Positions 7,175 to 15,315 are shown, counted from the stretch's first letter. The stretch is DNA of 24,620 bases from Chitinophagaceae bacterium (GCA_025362915.1 JANYEU010000407.1:1-24620); one strand, 5' to 3'. The notes: generated from the sequence alone by a model not told the origin. A program made the numbers and translations.

Positions 7175-9439
7175 ATGACAGAAGAAAAGAGTTTGCCAGA
7201 GGCGGTGTCGGTTATTAAATACACACTTTCGCCGGAACAGGAGAAAAAGGAAATATTGCGCCACTATCGTGCCTTGTTGAGAGGGTTACGGACTAAACTT
7301 AAAAAAGGTGACAGGGAATTGGTGCGTAGGGCTTTTGAAATTGCTGCCGAAGCACACAAGACCATGCGCCGCAAAAGTGGCGAGCCTTATATATTGCATC
7401 CATTGGCCGTAGCCATGATTTGTGTGGAAGAGATTGGGCTTGGGGTGAGGAGTACCATTTGTGCCTTGCTGCACGATACAGTAGAAGATACCGACATTAC
7501 GCTAGATCAGATACAATCTGAATTTGGCATTGAGATATCTAAAATTGTTGATGGACTTACCAAAATATCCAGTGCAATTGATACCAATACAAGCCAACAA
7601 GCGGAAAATTTTAAGAAGATATTATTAACGCTTACTGATGATCCACGAGTTATCCTGATAAAATTGGCAGACCGACTGCACAACATGCGCACACTAGATA
7701 GCATGAAAAAGGAGAAGCAATTAAAGATTTCTTCCGAAACAGTTTGGGTATATGCTCCGTTGGCGCACAGGATGGGCTTGTACACCATTAAGACAGAGCT
7801 GGAAGATTTGGCAATGAAATATCTGGAAACAGATGCCTATAAGGAGATTGCCAAACGATTGGCAGAAACTAAAAGGGAAAGAACGCGATACATCAATGAA
7901 TTCATCAGGCCATTGAGGGAAAAGCTGGAAGCCACAGGTTTTAAGTTTGAGATATATGGCAGACCAAAGAGCATACATTCCATCTGGAATAAGATTAAAA
8001 AGAAGGCTGTAACGTTCGATGAGGTTTATGATCTTTTTGCCATCCGTATCATTCTGGATGCGCCAACAGAAATGGAAAAGGAACAATGCTGGAAGGTATA
8101 TTCCATGATAACCGACGAATATAACCCTAGCCCTGAGCGTTTGAGGGATTGGTTGAGTAACCCGAAAAGCAATGGTTACGAAGCTTTGCACACCACCGTA
8201 ATGGGACCATTGGGGAAGTGGGTGGAAGTGCAGATCCGTACCAAGCGGATGAATGAAATTGCCGAAAGAGGGCTGGCGGCACACTATAAATATAAGGAAG
8301 GCAGCAGCGATGAAGACCGTTTTGATAAATGGTTTGGGCAGATAAGAGAAGTTTTGGCGCAGGAAGATACAGACAGTGTAAACTTTTTGAATGACTTTAA
8401 AACCTCATTCCTTGCAGAAGAGATTTATGTTTATACCCCAAAAGGGGAGGTGAAGATGTTGCCCAAAGGGAGTACGGCCTTAGACTTTGCCTTTGCCGTG
8501 CACAGCGAAGTGGGCAGCCATTGTATTGGGGCAAAAGTGCATCATAAGTTGGTGCCTATCAGCCATAAATTGCGTAGTGGCGACCAGATAGAAATCATTA
8601 CCAGCAATAAACAAAAGCCTACCGAAGATTGGTTGGGTTATGTGGTGACTGCCAAGGCGAAAGCAAAAATCAAGGACTCGCTTAAGGAAGAGAAAAGAAA
8701 GATTGCAGAGGATGGTAAATACATCTTGCAACGTAAATTGGAAGGTATTGGGGCAAGTTATAGTCAGAACAATATTGATGAATTGATGGGGTTTTATAAG
8801 CTTTCTTCTCAACTGGATTTGTTTTACCTGATTGCCACCAAAGGAATAGACTTAAAGGAACTGAAAGATTTTAATGTTTTGGGGGATAAATTGGAACCTC
8901 CAAAACCAAAGCATACAATAACCGAAATAATACCTGAACACCAAAACCAAAAGCAATATAGTAAAAAGGATAGCGAACTGATTATTTTTGGGGAGAGCAG
9001 TGAAAAGATAATGTACAGCCTTGCCAAATGCTGTAACCCAATTCCGGGTGATGCCGTGTTTGGTTTTGTAAGTACAGGCAAGGGATTGATAATTCATAGA
9101 ACCAACTGCCCCAATGCCACGCAATTAATGGCTAATTATGGACATAGGATTGTGAAAACCAAATGGGCTAAGAATAAGGAGATTTCTTTCTTGACAGGAT
9201 TGAAAATAATTGGGGTGGATGATGTGGGTGTGGTCAATAAAATAACAAATATTATCAGTGGAGAATTGAAAATCAATATCGCAGCACTCACAATAGAAGG
9301 CGGTGAAGGATTGTTTGAGGGTACCATCAAGGTGTTTGTTCATGATAAGGAAGAGTTGGAAGAATTGGTGGATAGGTTAAGGAGTTTACCAGGATTGAAG
9401 GTGGATAGGTTTGATACCGATGAAACCCCGAAGACCTAA
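7175..9439 (+). CDS. rel: Bifunctional (p)ppGpp synthetase/hydrolase, RelA/SpoT family
   Basis: A 754-residue full-length RSH enzyme that makes and degrades the alarmones pppGpp and ppGpp. Domains in order: a hydrolase HD domain (about 45-200) with ILHP at 73-76, the catalytic HDTVED at 100-105 and LADRLHNMRTL at 164-174, all intact; a synthetase domain (about 250-370) with YGRPKSIHSIW, YDLFAIRII and NGYEALHTTVMGP; a TGS domain (about 415-475, EEIYVYTPKGEVKMLPKGST); a Cys-containing region (AKCCNPIPGDAVFGF, then HRTNCPNA) around 610-640; and a C-terminal ACT domain. Because the HD residues are present, hydrolase as well as synthetase activity is expected. The ATG at 7175 is the only good start. 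It is preceded by a long repeat-rich region and followed 43 bp later by the Fe-S protein gene. Confidence 0.95.
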   Translation: MTEEKSLPEAVSVIKYTLSPEQEKKEILRHYRALLRGLRTKLKKGDRELVRRAFEIAAEAHKTMRRKSGEPYILHPLAVAMICVEEIGLGVRSTICALLHDTVEDTDITLDQIQSEFGIEISKIVDGLTKISSAIDTNTSQQAENFKKILLTLTDDPRVILIKLADRLHNMRTLDSMKKEKQLKISSETVWVYAPLAHRMGLYTIKTELEDLAMKYLETDAYKEIAKRLAETKRERTRYINEFIRPLREKLEATGFKFEIYGRPKSIHSIWNKIKKKAVTFDEVYDLFAIRIILDAPTEMEKEQCWKVYSMITDEYNPSPERLRDWLSNPKSNGYEALHTTVMGPLGKWVEVQIRTKRMNEIAERGLAAHYKYKEGSSDEDRFDKWFGQIREVLAQEDTDSVNFLNDFKTSFLAEEIYVYTPKGEVKMLPKGSTALDFAFAVHSEVGSHCIGAKVHHKLVPISHKLRSGDQIEIITSNKQKPTEDWLGYVVTAKAKAKIKDSLKEEKRKIAEDGKYILQRKLEGIGASYSQNNIDELMGFYKLSSQLDLFYLIATKGIDLKELKDFNVLGDKLEPPKPKHTITEIIPEHQNQKQYSKKDSELIIFGESSEKIMYSLAKCCNPIPGDAVFGFVSTGKGLIIHRTNCPNATQLMANYGHRIVKTKWAKNKEISFLTGLKIIGVDDVGVVNKITNIISGELKINIAALTIEGGEGLFEGTIKVFVHDKEELEELVDRLRSLPGLKVDRFDTDETPKT

Positions 9440-9482
9440 ACTCAACCAACTGGCGTACATTCGCAACAAGTAAAAAGGCAGG

Positions 9483-10262
9483 ATGAGAATAAATACGATG
9501 GCAGAAATGATGGCAAAAGGCGAAGCCCCCGAAATATTATTTTGGGTAGGTTGTGCTGGGAGCTTTGATAGCCGTGCGCAGAAAATAACCAAAGCCTTTG
9601 CTTCCATACTTCAAAAGGTAGGAATTAATTTTGCCATTCTGGGAAAGGAGGAAGCCTGTACCGGCGATCCTGCAAGACGAGCGGGCAATGAATTCCTTTT
9701 TCAGATGATGGCTTACCAAAACATCCAAACATTGAATGGTTATGGCATAAAGAAGATTGTGACCACCTGCCCACATTGTTTCAATACACTAAAAAACGAA
9801 TATCCTGAACTTGGTGGTAGTTATGAAGTGATACACCACACTACCTTATTACAACAGTTGATTGATGAAGGAAAGATAGTTTTGAAAGAAGGTGGCACAT
9901 TTAAAGGAAAGAAAATATCTTACCACGATAGTTGTTATCTCGGCAGGGCAAACAACATATACGAAGCTCCCAGAAAAGTATTAGAAGCCTTGGATGCTGA
10001 ACTGATAGAAATGAAAAGATGCCGTAGTAACGGACTTTGTTGCGGCGCTGGCGGCGCACAGATGTTTAAGGAAGATGAGCCTGGCACTAAGCGAATAAAT
10101 ATAGAACGCACAGAGGAAGCATTGCAAACAGGTGCGGCAATAATTGCATCTGCCTGCCCGTTTTGCAATACAATGCTTACTGATGGCGTGAAGAATAAGG
10201 AAAAAGAAAACAATGTTCAGGTGCTGGATGTGGCAGAATTGATTGCAATGAGTATGATTTAG
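9483..10262 (+). CDS. CCG-domain (Fe-S)-binding protein, heterodisulfide-reductase-like
   Basis: A 259-residue protein with two copies of the cysteine-rich CCG domain that binds unusual Fe-S clusters in heterodisulfide reductase subunit B, glycolate oxidase GlcF and LutA. The first half has WVGCAGSFDSR, EACTGDPARR and TTCPHCFNTLKNEYP; the second has YHDSCYLGRAN, LCCGAGGAQMF and ASACPFCNTM, matching the C...CCG...CxxC spacing. In Bacteroidota this short form usually works beside a larger ferredoxin-type subunit in electron transfer; that partner is not in the window. The start MRINTMAEMMAKGEAPEILFWVGC fits the family's N-terminus. The TAG stop overlaps repeat element C. The electron donor and acceptor are unknown. 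Confidence 0.85.
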   Translation: MRINTMAEMMAKGEAPEILFWVGCAGSFDSRAQKITKAFASILQKVGINFAILGKEEACTGDPARRAGNEFLFQMMAYQNIQTLNGYGIKKIVTTCPHCFNTLKNEYPELGGSYEVIHHTTLLQQLIDEGKIVLKEGGTFKGKKISYHDSCYLGRANNIYEAPRKVLEALDAELIEMKRCRSNGLCCGAGGAQMFKEDEPGTKRINIERTEEALQTGAAIIASACPFCNTMLTDGVKNKEKENNVQVLDVAELIAMSMI

Positions 10263-10340
10263 TCGAAAGTGGAGAGTCAAAAGTAGAAAGTTATAGCTTT
10301 CATTTCTTGACTCTCGACTTCGACTATTAACTATTGACTA
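10260..10340. repeat. Heptanucleotide inverted-repeat element C
   Basis: Five in-register units from 10261 (AGTCGAA, AGTGGAG, AGTCAAA, AGTAGAA, AGTTATA), a short centre, then opposing units (CTTGACT, CTCGACT, a six-base TCGACT, ATTAACT, ATTGACT) ending at 10339. The ends are TAGT and ACTA. The first TAG (10260-10262) is the stop codon of the Fe-S protein gene. The outer arms pair well, for instance GTCGAAAGT against ACTTCGAC. It separates two codirectional genes. Confidence 0.85.
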
Positions 10341-10350
10341 AATTTAAAAA

Positions 10351-10875
10351 ATGAATATACAAGAAATATTACCTGCCGATTTTCATCCACAGTCTAAGGT
10401 GTGGGTTTATCAAAGCAGCCGTTTGTTTGGAATGAACGAGGCATTTGAGATGGAAACAATGTTTGAAAACTTTGTCAGTGCATGGAAAAGCCACGGCGCA
10501 CCAGTAAAAGGGTATGCCAATTTGTTTTATGGACAATTTATTATCCTTATGGCTGATGAAACTGCAACCACTGTTGGCGGATGTAGTACAGATAGTAGTG
10601 TCCGTTTGATAAAGGAGATAGAACAACAGTTTAAGGTTGATATGTTCAACAGACAGAACCTTGCTTTTTATATCAATGAAAAGGTTCAATTATTACCCCT
10701 TATACATTTAAATCATGCCTTGGAGAATGGTTTCATTACGGGAGAAACTTTGTATTTTAATAACCTTGTAGCTACCAAGGAAGCCTTGATAAAAGAATGG
10801 CTTGTGCCAGCAAAACAATCATGGTTGAACAAAAAGTTGGAAACATTTGCTGAGAAAACGTCTAAGGCCGTGTAA
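10351..10875 (+). CDS. Conserved Bacteroidota protein, often called 'ABC transporter ATPase'
   Basis: A 174-residue protein of a family that commonly follows the CCG-domain Fe-S gene in Bacteroidota and is often labelled 'ABC transporter ATPase'. That label is not supported here: there is no Walker A, no LSGGQ signature and no Walker B. Visible features are an N-terminal WVYQSSRLFG stretch, a central hydrophobic strand FIILMADE, GGCSTDSSVRLIKEIEQQ in the middle with one cysteine, and a C-terminal helix-rich tail. No membrane segment or signal peptide is seen, so it is probably cytosolic. Its ATG follows element C by about 10 bp. Its stop is 1 bp from the stop of the convergent pentapeptide-repeat gene, leaving no room for a terminator. 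Confidence 0.75.
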   Translation: MNIQEILPADFHPQSKVWVYQSSRLFGMNEAFEMETMFENFVSAWKSHGAPVKGYANLFYGQFIILMADETATTVGGCSTDSSVRLIKEIEQQFKVDMFNRQNLAFYINEKVQLLPLIHLNHALENGFITGETLYFNNLVATKEALIKEWLVPAKQSWLNKKLETFAEKTSKAV

Positions 10876-10876
10876 G

Positions 10877-11452
10877 TTACTGTTCAATGATAATATCATA
10901 TTTATTTAAAAGCCCGGCTATTCCATTGGTGGAGAACCGGGTTTTTTTAATACGATTTATTTCAGGGTCAATGGAATAATTGTATGCCGTTCGGAGGTCA
11001 GCTTTTTCTAGTATTGCACCAACAAATGTTGCTAACAGTAAGTTGCAATTATCAAAGACAGCACTTGTAAGATTGGTTTCAGTGAAATCAACTTCGTTTA
11101 AGCTGGTGTTTTTAAAGATAGTCTTCTTGAGATTTACCTTATAAAAAGAAGCAAGGTTCAGGTTGCAATTTTCAAAAGAAATAGTAAGTAAGAACTGGTT
11201 ACAATCTTCAAAATGCAATCCTAGTAGTTTACAATCCTTAAACTTGGTGTCATTAAAAACTGTATTTCCTAACTTAACCATGCTAAGATTGCAGCCAGTG
11301 AATGTACATTCAGAGAAGTTTATTTTAGATAAGTCAGTGCCAGAAAAGTTGCAGTTGATAAAAGAACAGTTGTCATAATCTGCCTCGCCCAAAGGTTTTG
11401 CAGCAAAGTCTATCTGCTCAAATTCCTTATCTTCCACATACTTTCTTTCCAT
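10877..11452 (-). CDS. Pentapeptide-repeat protein
   Basis: About 191 residues, most of them in tandem pentapeptides of the A(D/N)LxX type, for example CSFINCNFSGTDLSKINF, CNLSMVKLGNTVF, FENCNLNLASFYKVNL and ADLRTAYNYSIDPE. Such repeats fold into a right-handed square beta-helix; the last stretch (INRIKKTRFSTNGIAGLL) resembles the C-terminal cap of McbG/Qnr-like proteins, some of which protect DNA gyrase. That function is not established here. The start is set at the ATG at 11452, 1 bp after the TAG stop of the deoxynucleoside kinase gene (tag-g-atg). A longer start at 11467 would overlap the kinase gene. This spacing points to translational coupling with the kinase. Confidence 0.85.
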   Translation of the reverse strand: MERKYVEDKEFEQIDFAAKPLGEADYDNCSFINCNFSGTDLSKINFSECTFTGCNLSMVKLGNTVFNDTKFKDCKLLGLHFEDCNQFLLTISFENCNLNLASFYKVNLKKTIFKNTSLNEVDFTETNLTSAVFDNCNLLLATFVGAILEKADLRTAYNYSIDPEINRIKKTRFSTNGIAGLLNKYDIIIEQ

Positions 11453-11453
11453 C

Positions 11454-12089
11454 CTAAAACAAACCAAATAATTGACTATCTATTTTACTGATCACTTCAC
11501 CAAGATGTTCTTCATTCTCGGCAAACTTATTTTTGTCGCAATCTATTATTAATATCGGTCCTTCCTTATATTCTGCTACAAACTTTTCATAGTATGTATT
11601 CAGCTTCTTCAAATAATCCAAACGTATGTTTTCTTCATATTCCCTACCTCTTTTCTGAATCTGATAAACCAATGTAGGTACAGAAGCTTTCAAATAAATC
11701 AATAAATCTGGTGGTTCCACCATCGTCTTCAGTGTCTGAAAGAACTGAAAGTAATTGTCATAATCACGCTTGCTCATCAGGTTCATATCATGAAGGTTGG
11801 GTGCAAATATGTTTGCATCCTCATAGATGGTCCTATCCTGAATGATTGTTTCTGTTCCTCTCTGAATCTCCAATAATTGTTTTAAACGACTATTCAAAAA
11901 ATAGATTTGCAAGTTGAAACTCCAACGGGGCATATCGTCGTAAAAATCCATCAGGTAAGGGTTGTGGTCAACGTCTTCAAACTGGGGAATCCATTTGTAA
12001 TGCTTGCTTAGCATCTCCGTAAGGGTTGTTTTGCCTGCGCCAATATTGCCGGCAATGGCAATATGCTTGGGCTTCTTTAAACTTGTCAT
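11454..12089 (-). CDS. Deoxynucleoside kinase
   Basis: A 211-residue P-loop kinase of the dCK/dGK family, which phosphorylates salvaged deoxynucleosides to 5'-monophosphates. Residues 14-21 (GNIGAGKT) form the Walker A loop. IQDRTIYEDANIFA around 85-98 carries the DRT/ERS-like motif that binds phosphate and the sugar 5' side. YQIQKRGREYEENI around 148-161 corresponds to the arginine-rich lid, and PILIIDCDKNKF is near the C-terminus. The size fits the bacterial deoxyadenosine/deoxyguanosine kinase branch; the base preference cannot be read from sequence alone. It heads a two-gene unit with the pentapeptide-repeat gene. Confidence 0.92.
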   Translation of the reverse strand: MTSLKKPKHIAIAGNIGAGKTTLTEMLSKHYKWIPQFEDVDHNPYLMDFYDDMPRWSFNLQIYFLNSRLKQLLEIQRGTETIIQDRTIYEDANIFAPNLHDMNLMSKRDYDNYFQFFQTLKTMVEPPDLLIYLKASVPTLVYQIQKRGREYEENIRLDYLKKLNTYYEKFVAEYKEGPILIIDCDKNKFAENEEHLGEVISKIDSQLFGLF

Positions 12090-12236
12090 AGCGTTAATTA
12101 TCTGGGTAAATAAACTAAATTATTATCAATAAATAGTAAAAACTATTGTTGGGGTTATTTATCTGAATAACATCAAGCAATCTTTTCTAAGGGTCAGCAA
12201 ATGTAATTACCAGACACCGTAAAGCAATCTTTTTTA

Positions 12237-13247
12237 TTAGTAATTCATTCCAATAGCCTGTCTTACTTCTTTTAGGGTAGCACTGGCACTCTCCCTTGCC
12301 TTCTCTGCACCTTGTCTTATTATTTTAGATAGCAAAGCCTTGTTATTTTGTATTTCAGCAGCTTTTTCTCTTATTGGGGTAATGAATTTTATCATATCCT
12401 CTGCCAATTGTTTCTTCATATCGCCATAACGGATGATGCAATTGCCATCACTACTGGCATTAAAATCTGTTTCAAACTTTTCTACCGCATCTTTGCTGCT
12501 AACCAATCCCATTAGGGTAAAAAGATTTTCTATATAGTCTGGCTTGCTACTGTTTGGTGTTGCCGGCCCTCCATCTGTTTTGGCTTTCATTATTTTTTTA
12601 CGCAACAAATCATCTTCGTCTGCCAAGTACAATGTGTTTAATTGGTTCTCGCTTTTACTCATCTTCCCATTTCCATTCAGGCTTAATATCTTCACCAGTT
12701 CACCACCATAATTAAAGGCATGTGGCTCTGGCAAAACATTGCCATAGCGGTGATTGAAACGTTGGGCAAAGTTGCGTGCCATTTCCAGATGCTGTTCCTG
12801 ATCTTTTCCTACAGGCACTTTTACTGCCCTATGAATCAATATATCTGCCGCTTGCAACACAGGATAGGTCAATAATCCCGCATTAATGTTATCGGGTTGT
12901 AAGCGTACCTTGTCTTTAAAAGTGGTTGTCTTTTCTAGTTCACCTTTATAGGCAAGCATGTTTAAGTAAAGATATAATTCGGCTATTTCAGGTACATCAC
13001 TTTGCACATAAAGGGCTACTTTGTCTGGATCCAATCCACAAGCCACATTTTCTGCAATAACCCTATGTACGGCGTTCTGCAATTCTTTTGTATCCGGATG
13101 TGTGGTGAGGCTATGCCAGTTGGCAACAAAAAAGTAACAATCATACTCATCTTGCATACGCACATAATTGCGCATGGCGCCAAAATAATTACCCAAATGT
13201 AAAAAACCAGTGGGGCGGATGCCACTCAAAACAACCTCTTTTGCCAT
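12237..13247 (-). CDS. trpS: Tryptophan--tRNA ligase
   Basis: A 336-residue class Ic aminoacyl-tRNA synthetase that charges tRNA-Trp. The HIGH-type signature is FLHLGNYFG (HLGN at 17-20), and the KMSKS loop is at residues 195-199 (NGKMSKSENQ). Between them are PVLQAADILIHRAVKVPVGKDQEQHLEMARNFAQRFN, the tryptophan-pocket and dimer region typical of TrpRS. Length matches bacterial TrpS. It is separated by 147 bp from the deoxynucleoside kinase gene downstream. About 8 bp before the start on the minus strand is a box TATCTTCG (13262-13255), one mismatch from TAnnTTTG, which would give a very short leader. Repeat element D lies just beyond. Confidence 0.97.
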   Translation of the reverse strand: MAKEVVLSGIRPTGFLHLGNYFGAMRNYVRMQDEYDCYFFVANWHSLTTHPDTKELQNAVHRVIAENVACGLDPDKVALYVQSDVPEIAELYLYLNMLAYKGELEKTTTFKDKVRLQPDNINAGLLTYPVLQAADILIHRAVKVPVGKDQEQHLEMARNFAQRFNHRYGNVLPEPHAFNYGGELVKILSLNGNGKMSKSENQLNTLYLADEDDLLRKKIMKAKTDGGPATPNSSKPDYIENLFTLMGLVSSKDAVEKFETDFNASSDGNCIIRYGDMKKQLAEDMIKFITPIREKAAEIQNNKALLSKIIRQGAEKARESASATLKEVRQAIGMNY

Positions 13248-13273
13248 AAGGCGGCGAAGATAATGATTAGAAA

Positions 13274-13393
13274 AGTGGAAAGTGGAAAGTCAATAGTCAA
13301 GAGTTGAAAGGCAATAGTCAAAACTCAATAGCTTTAGTTAGAATACCCACTTTCAACTATCGACTTATAACTTACGACTCTTGATTTACAACT
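13274..13393. repeat. Heptanucleotide inverted-repeat element D
   Basis: Eight in-register 7-bp units from 13274 (AGTGGAA, AGTGGAA, AGTCAAT, AGTCAAG, AGTTGAA, AGGCAAT, AGTCAAA, ACTCAAT), a centre around 13330-13344, then seven opposing units to 13393 (ACCCACT, TTCAACT, ATCGACT, TATAACT, TACGACT, CTTGATT, TACAACT). Unlike the other three elements it enters a gene: the last codons and TAA stop (13372-13374) of the glutamine amidotransferase gene are made of these units. It lies between two minus-strand genes. Confidence 0.85.
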
Positions 13394-14202
13394 CTTAAAA
13401 GAAAATTAGGTAGTATATGGTTATGCGTCCACACTATCTTATCCGGGTCTTGCAGGTTTTCCACCATACTAGCCCATTTTGCTTCCCCATGTTCGTGTAT
13501 TACAGCTTGTTTTTTTTCTTCTATTTGCAAATGATGACTCATGCCAATGGGGTCGGCTTCTGGGTGAAATTGTGTGCCAACAAAATATTTATTAAATCGT
13601 ATGGCCATCACAGCACGGTCGTAAGGCACATGTGGTCTTTCCTTTTCTATCGATAATACCTTGCCGCCCATTTGTGCCAGCTTCTCATAATTTGGTTTTA
13701 TCACTTGAAAATCCCTGTTGTCCACAGCATAAAAAGGGTCTTTCAATCCATCAAAAACCTCTTCTTCAAATCCATCATGCAGCATGTGGATAGGAAATAC
13801 ACCAAACGAAGTACTCTTTCTTTTGCATACAAGCCCAATATCAAAATAGCGTGAAGCCAACTGAAAACTGTGGCATATAAACAGTATATGTTTCTTTTTT
13901 AGTTCAGTACTGCCGTTCCAATTTTCTATTGAGCGAAGCCATGAAAAATATATTTTCTCCCATTCCTCATTTACAGAGTCTATTGGCGAACCAGGGCCGC
14001 CGCTAGATATATAACCATCATAAGAAGTGTCAGGCACTTGCAGATGCTGCCTTACATCAAACTCATCTACCTCAATATATAAATTGTTTTCTACGCCATA
14101 CTGCCTGATGATATCCCGCAAACCTCGCATACCTTGGTTGGGGTAACCATCGTACAGATCTAATATTGCTATCTTAATTGGATGTTCATTCACAAAACTC
14201 AT
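13372..14202 (-). CDS. Class I glutamine amidotransferase domain protein
   Basis: A 276-residue protein with a class I (triad) glutamine amidotransferase fold. The oxyanion region is YDGYISSGGPGSP around 61-73, the nucleophile is C110 in HILFICHSFQLASRY, and the triad histidine and glutamate are H213 and E215 in VGTQFHPEADPIG. The nucleophile elbow reads F-I-C-H-S where most amidotransferases have G-x-C-x-G, so catalytic activity is plausible but less certain. It resembles free-standing GuaA-like amidotransferase domains that lack a synthase partner, and no synthase is adjacent. The C-terminal residues VVNQES and the stop are encoded by repeat element D, suggesting a recently altered end. Substrate unknown. 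Confidence 0.85.
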   Translation of the reverse strand: MSFVNEHPIKIAILDLYDGYPNQGMRGLRDIIRQYGVENNLYIEVDEFDVRQHLQVPDTSYDGYISSGGPGSPIDSVNEEWEKIYFSWLRSIENWNGSTELKKKHILFICHSFQLASRYFDIGLVCKRKSTSFGVFPIHMLHDGFEEEVFDGLKDPFYAVDNRDFQVIKPNYEKLAQMGGKVLSIEKERPHVPYDRAVMAIRFNKYFVGTQFHPEADPIGMSHHLQIEEKKQAVIHEHGEAKWASMVENLQDPDKIVWTHNHILPNFLLRVVNQES

Positions 14203-14352
14203 ATTAAAAACGAAAGTAAGGGAATCTAGATTCTAATTATTTACGATTTAATAAAATAGTTGATAGGGGAGGGGATTAAAATACCTTATTACAATATTAT
14301 AAGTAATGGATTTACAATATTTTATTATTATTAATTAATGATTCATTTTTTA

Positions 14353-15315
14353 TTATCCTATCTTGATAAAGAAGCTGGCAATGGCTTCATTTGGGTTGTA
14401 AACATTTAGTTGTATCATGCCTGTGGCAGCATTATACCCAAGCTGGGCGGCTGTTTTCTCAACAAAAATATTAGGGTTCGGCGTTACAGTCAGTGCACCC
14501 ACTGGTGGCACATCTCCTTTTAGCAGGCTATAATAAAATACAAGGCTGGTACCGGCTGTAACCCTTATCCTGAACTTGGTTATATCCCTTACACCATTTG
14601 TTCTTGGCCCCTTATAACCATAAACAGCCACGTTTCCTTTTCTATCCACCACTTTTGCTGCAATGTCATACACCACATAGTCGGCATATTTGGTTCTGTT
14701 TCTATCGTAATAATAGTTTTTTGCCGTTTCGCACATATCCCTCATCATATCAAAAAGGGCGTTTGCAGCATCGCGCCTTGTACCGGTTACCAATGTGGCA
14801 CTACTTTCCAGAATGGGTGTGGCAGCAATCAATACCAACAATTCGCCACTAAGGGTGGTAATATCGGTAAGCATAACGGCTGTCAATCCCTTTGCCTCCA
14901 TTTTGACCATATTTTTATTCCCCCTAAAAACTACATTACCACATTCGTTATACAATTCATTGGGCGTCATTTGGCTTATTTTTTTAATACCAAAGCTTTT
15001 GTATATGGGCGATTTTGCCCCAAACGTATTTTTGGCTATTCCAATAACGTCCCTAACGGCAATAACCAGCTCGGCGGTCTTTAAATCGCGGTCTGCAAAA
15101 CCCACAGAGGAGTCATGAACCTCTGTATGATTGCTCGGCACTCCCATAAAAGCCAGTAAAGCTGTTTCGAGAGCATCTATTTTAACCACGGTAATTCCCC
15201 TGGGTTCCAATTCAGCTTGGTCTCGGCGTAGAAAGGCTATTTTTTCTATACCCTTTAATTTTAAATAACCGTAAGTGCAAGAGAAATGTAATGGTATCAA
15301 CGGTTTCTTAGACAT
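14353..15315 (-). CDS. Hypothetical protein, 320 residues
   Basis: I do not recognise this family. There is no signal peptide or membrane segment. The N-terminal two thirds look alpha-helical and mixed (KTAELVIAVRDVIGIAKNTFG, GLTAVMLTDITTLSGELLVLIAATPILESS, RDAANALFDMMRDMCETAKNYYYDR). From about residue 215 the sequence becomes beta-rich (VYGYKGPRTNGVRDITKF, AGTSLVFYYSLLKGDVPP, GMIQLNVYNPNEAIASFFIKIG), like a compact C-terminal beta-sandwich. The ATG at 15315 is clear and the composition matches neighbouring genes. It may be expressed with the small heptapeptide protein upstream on the same strand (144 bp apart). Confidence 0.75.
   Translation of the reverse strand: MSKKPLIPLHFSCTYGYLKLKGIEKIAFLRRDQAELEPRGITVVKIDALETALLAFMGVPSNHTEVHDSSVGFADRDLKTAELVIAVRDVIGIAKNTFGAKSPIYKSFGIKKISQMTPNELYNECGNVVFRGNKNMVKMEAKGLTAVMLTDITTLSGELLVLIAATPILESSATLVTGTRRDAANALFDMMRDMCETAKNYYYDRNRTKYADYVVYDIAAKVVDRKGNVAVYGYKGPRTNGVRDITKFRIRVTAGTSLVFYYSLLKGDVPPVGALTVTPNPNIFVEKTAAQLGYNAATGMIQLNVYNPNEAIASFFIKIG

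Noticed and set aside
7721..8284. 187-residue antisense frame inside rel
   Set aside because: It lies entirely opposite the conserved synthetase domain of rel and has no recognisable motif; it is a shadow of the real gene.
10351..10875. ABC transporter ATPase
   Set aside because: The commonly transferred name is not supported: Walker A, ABC signature and Walker B motifs are all absent.
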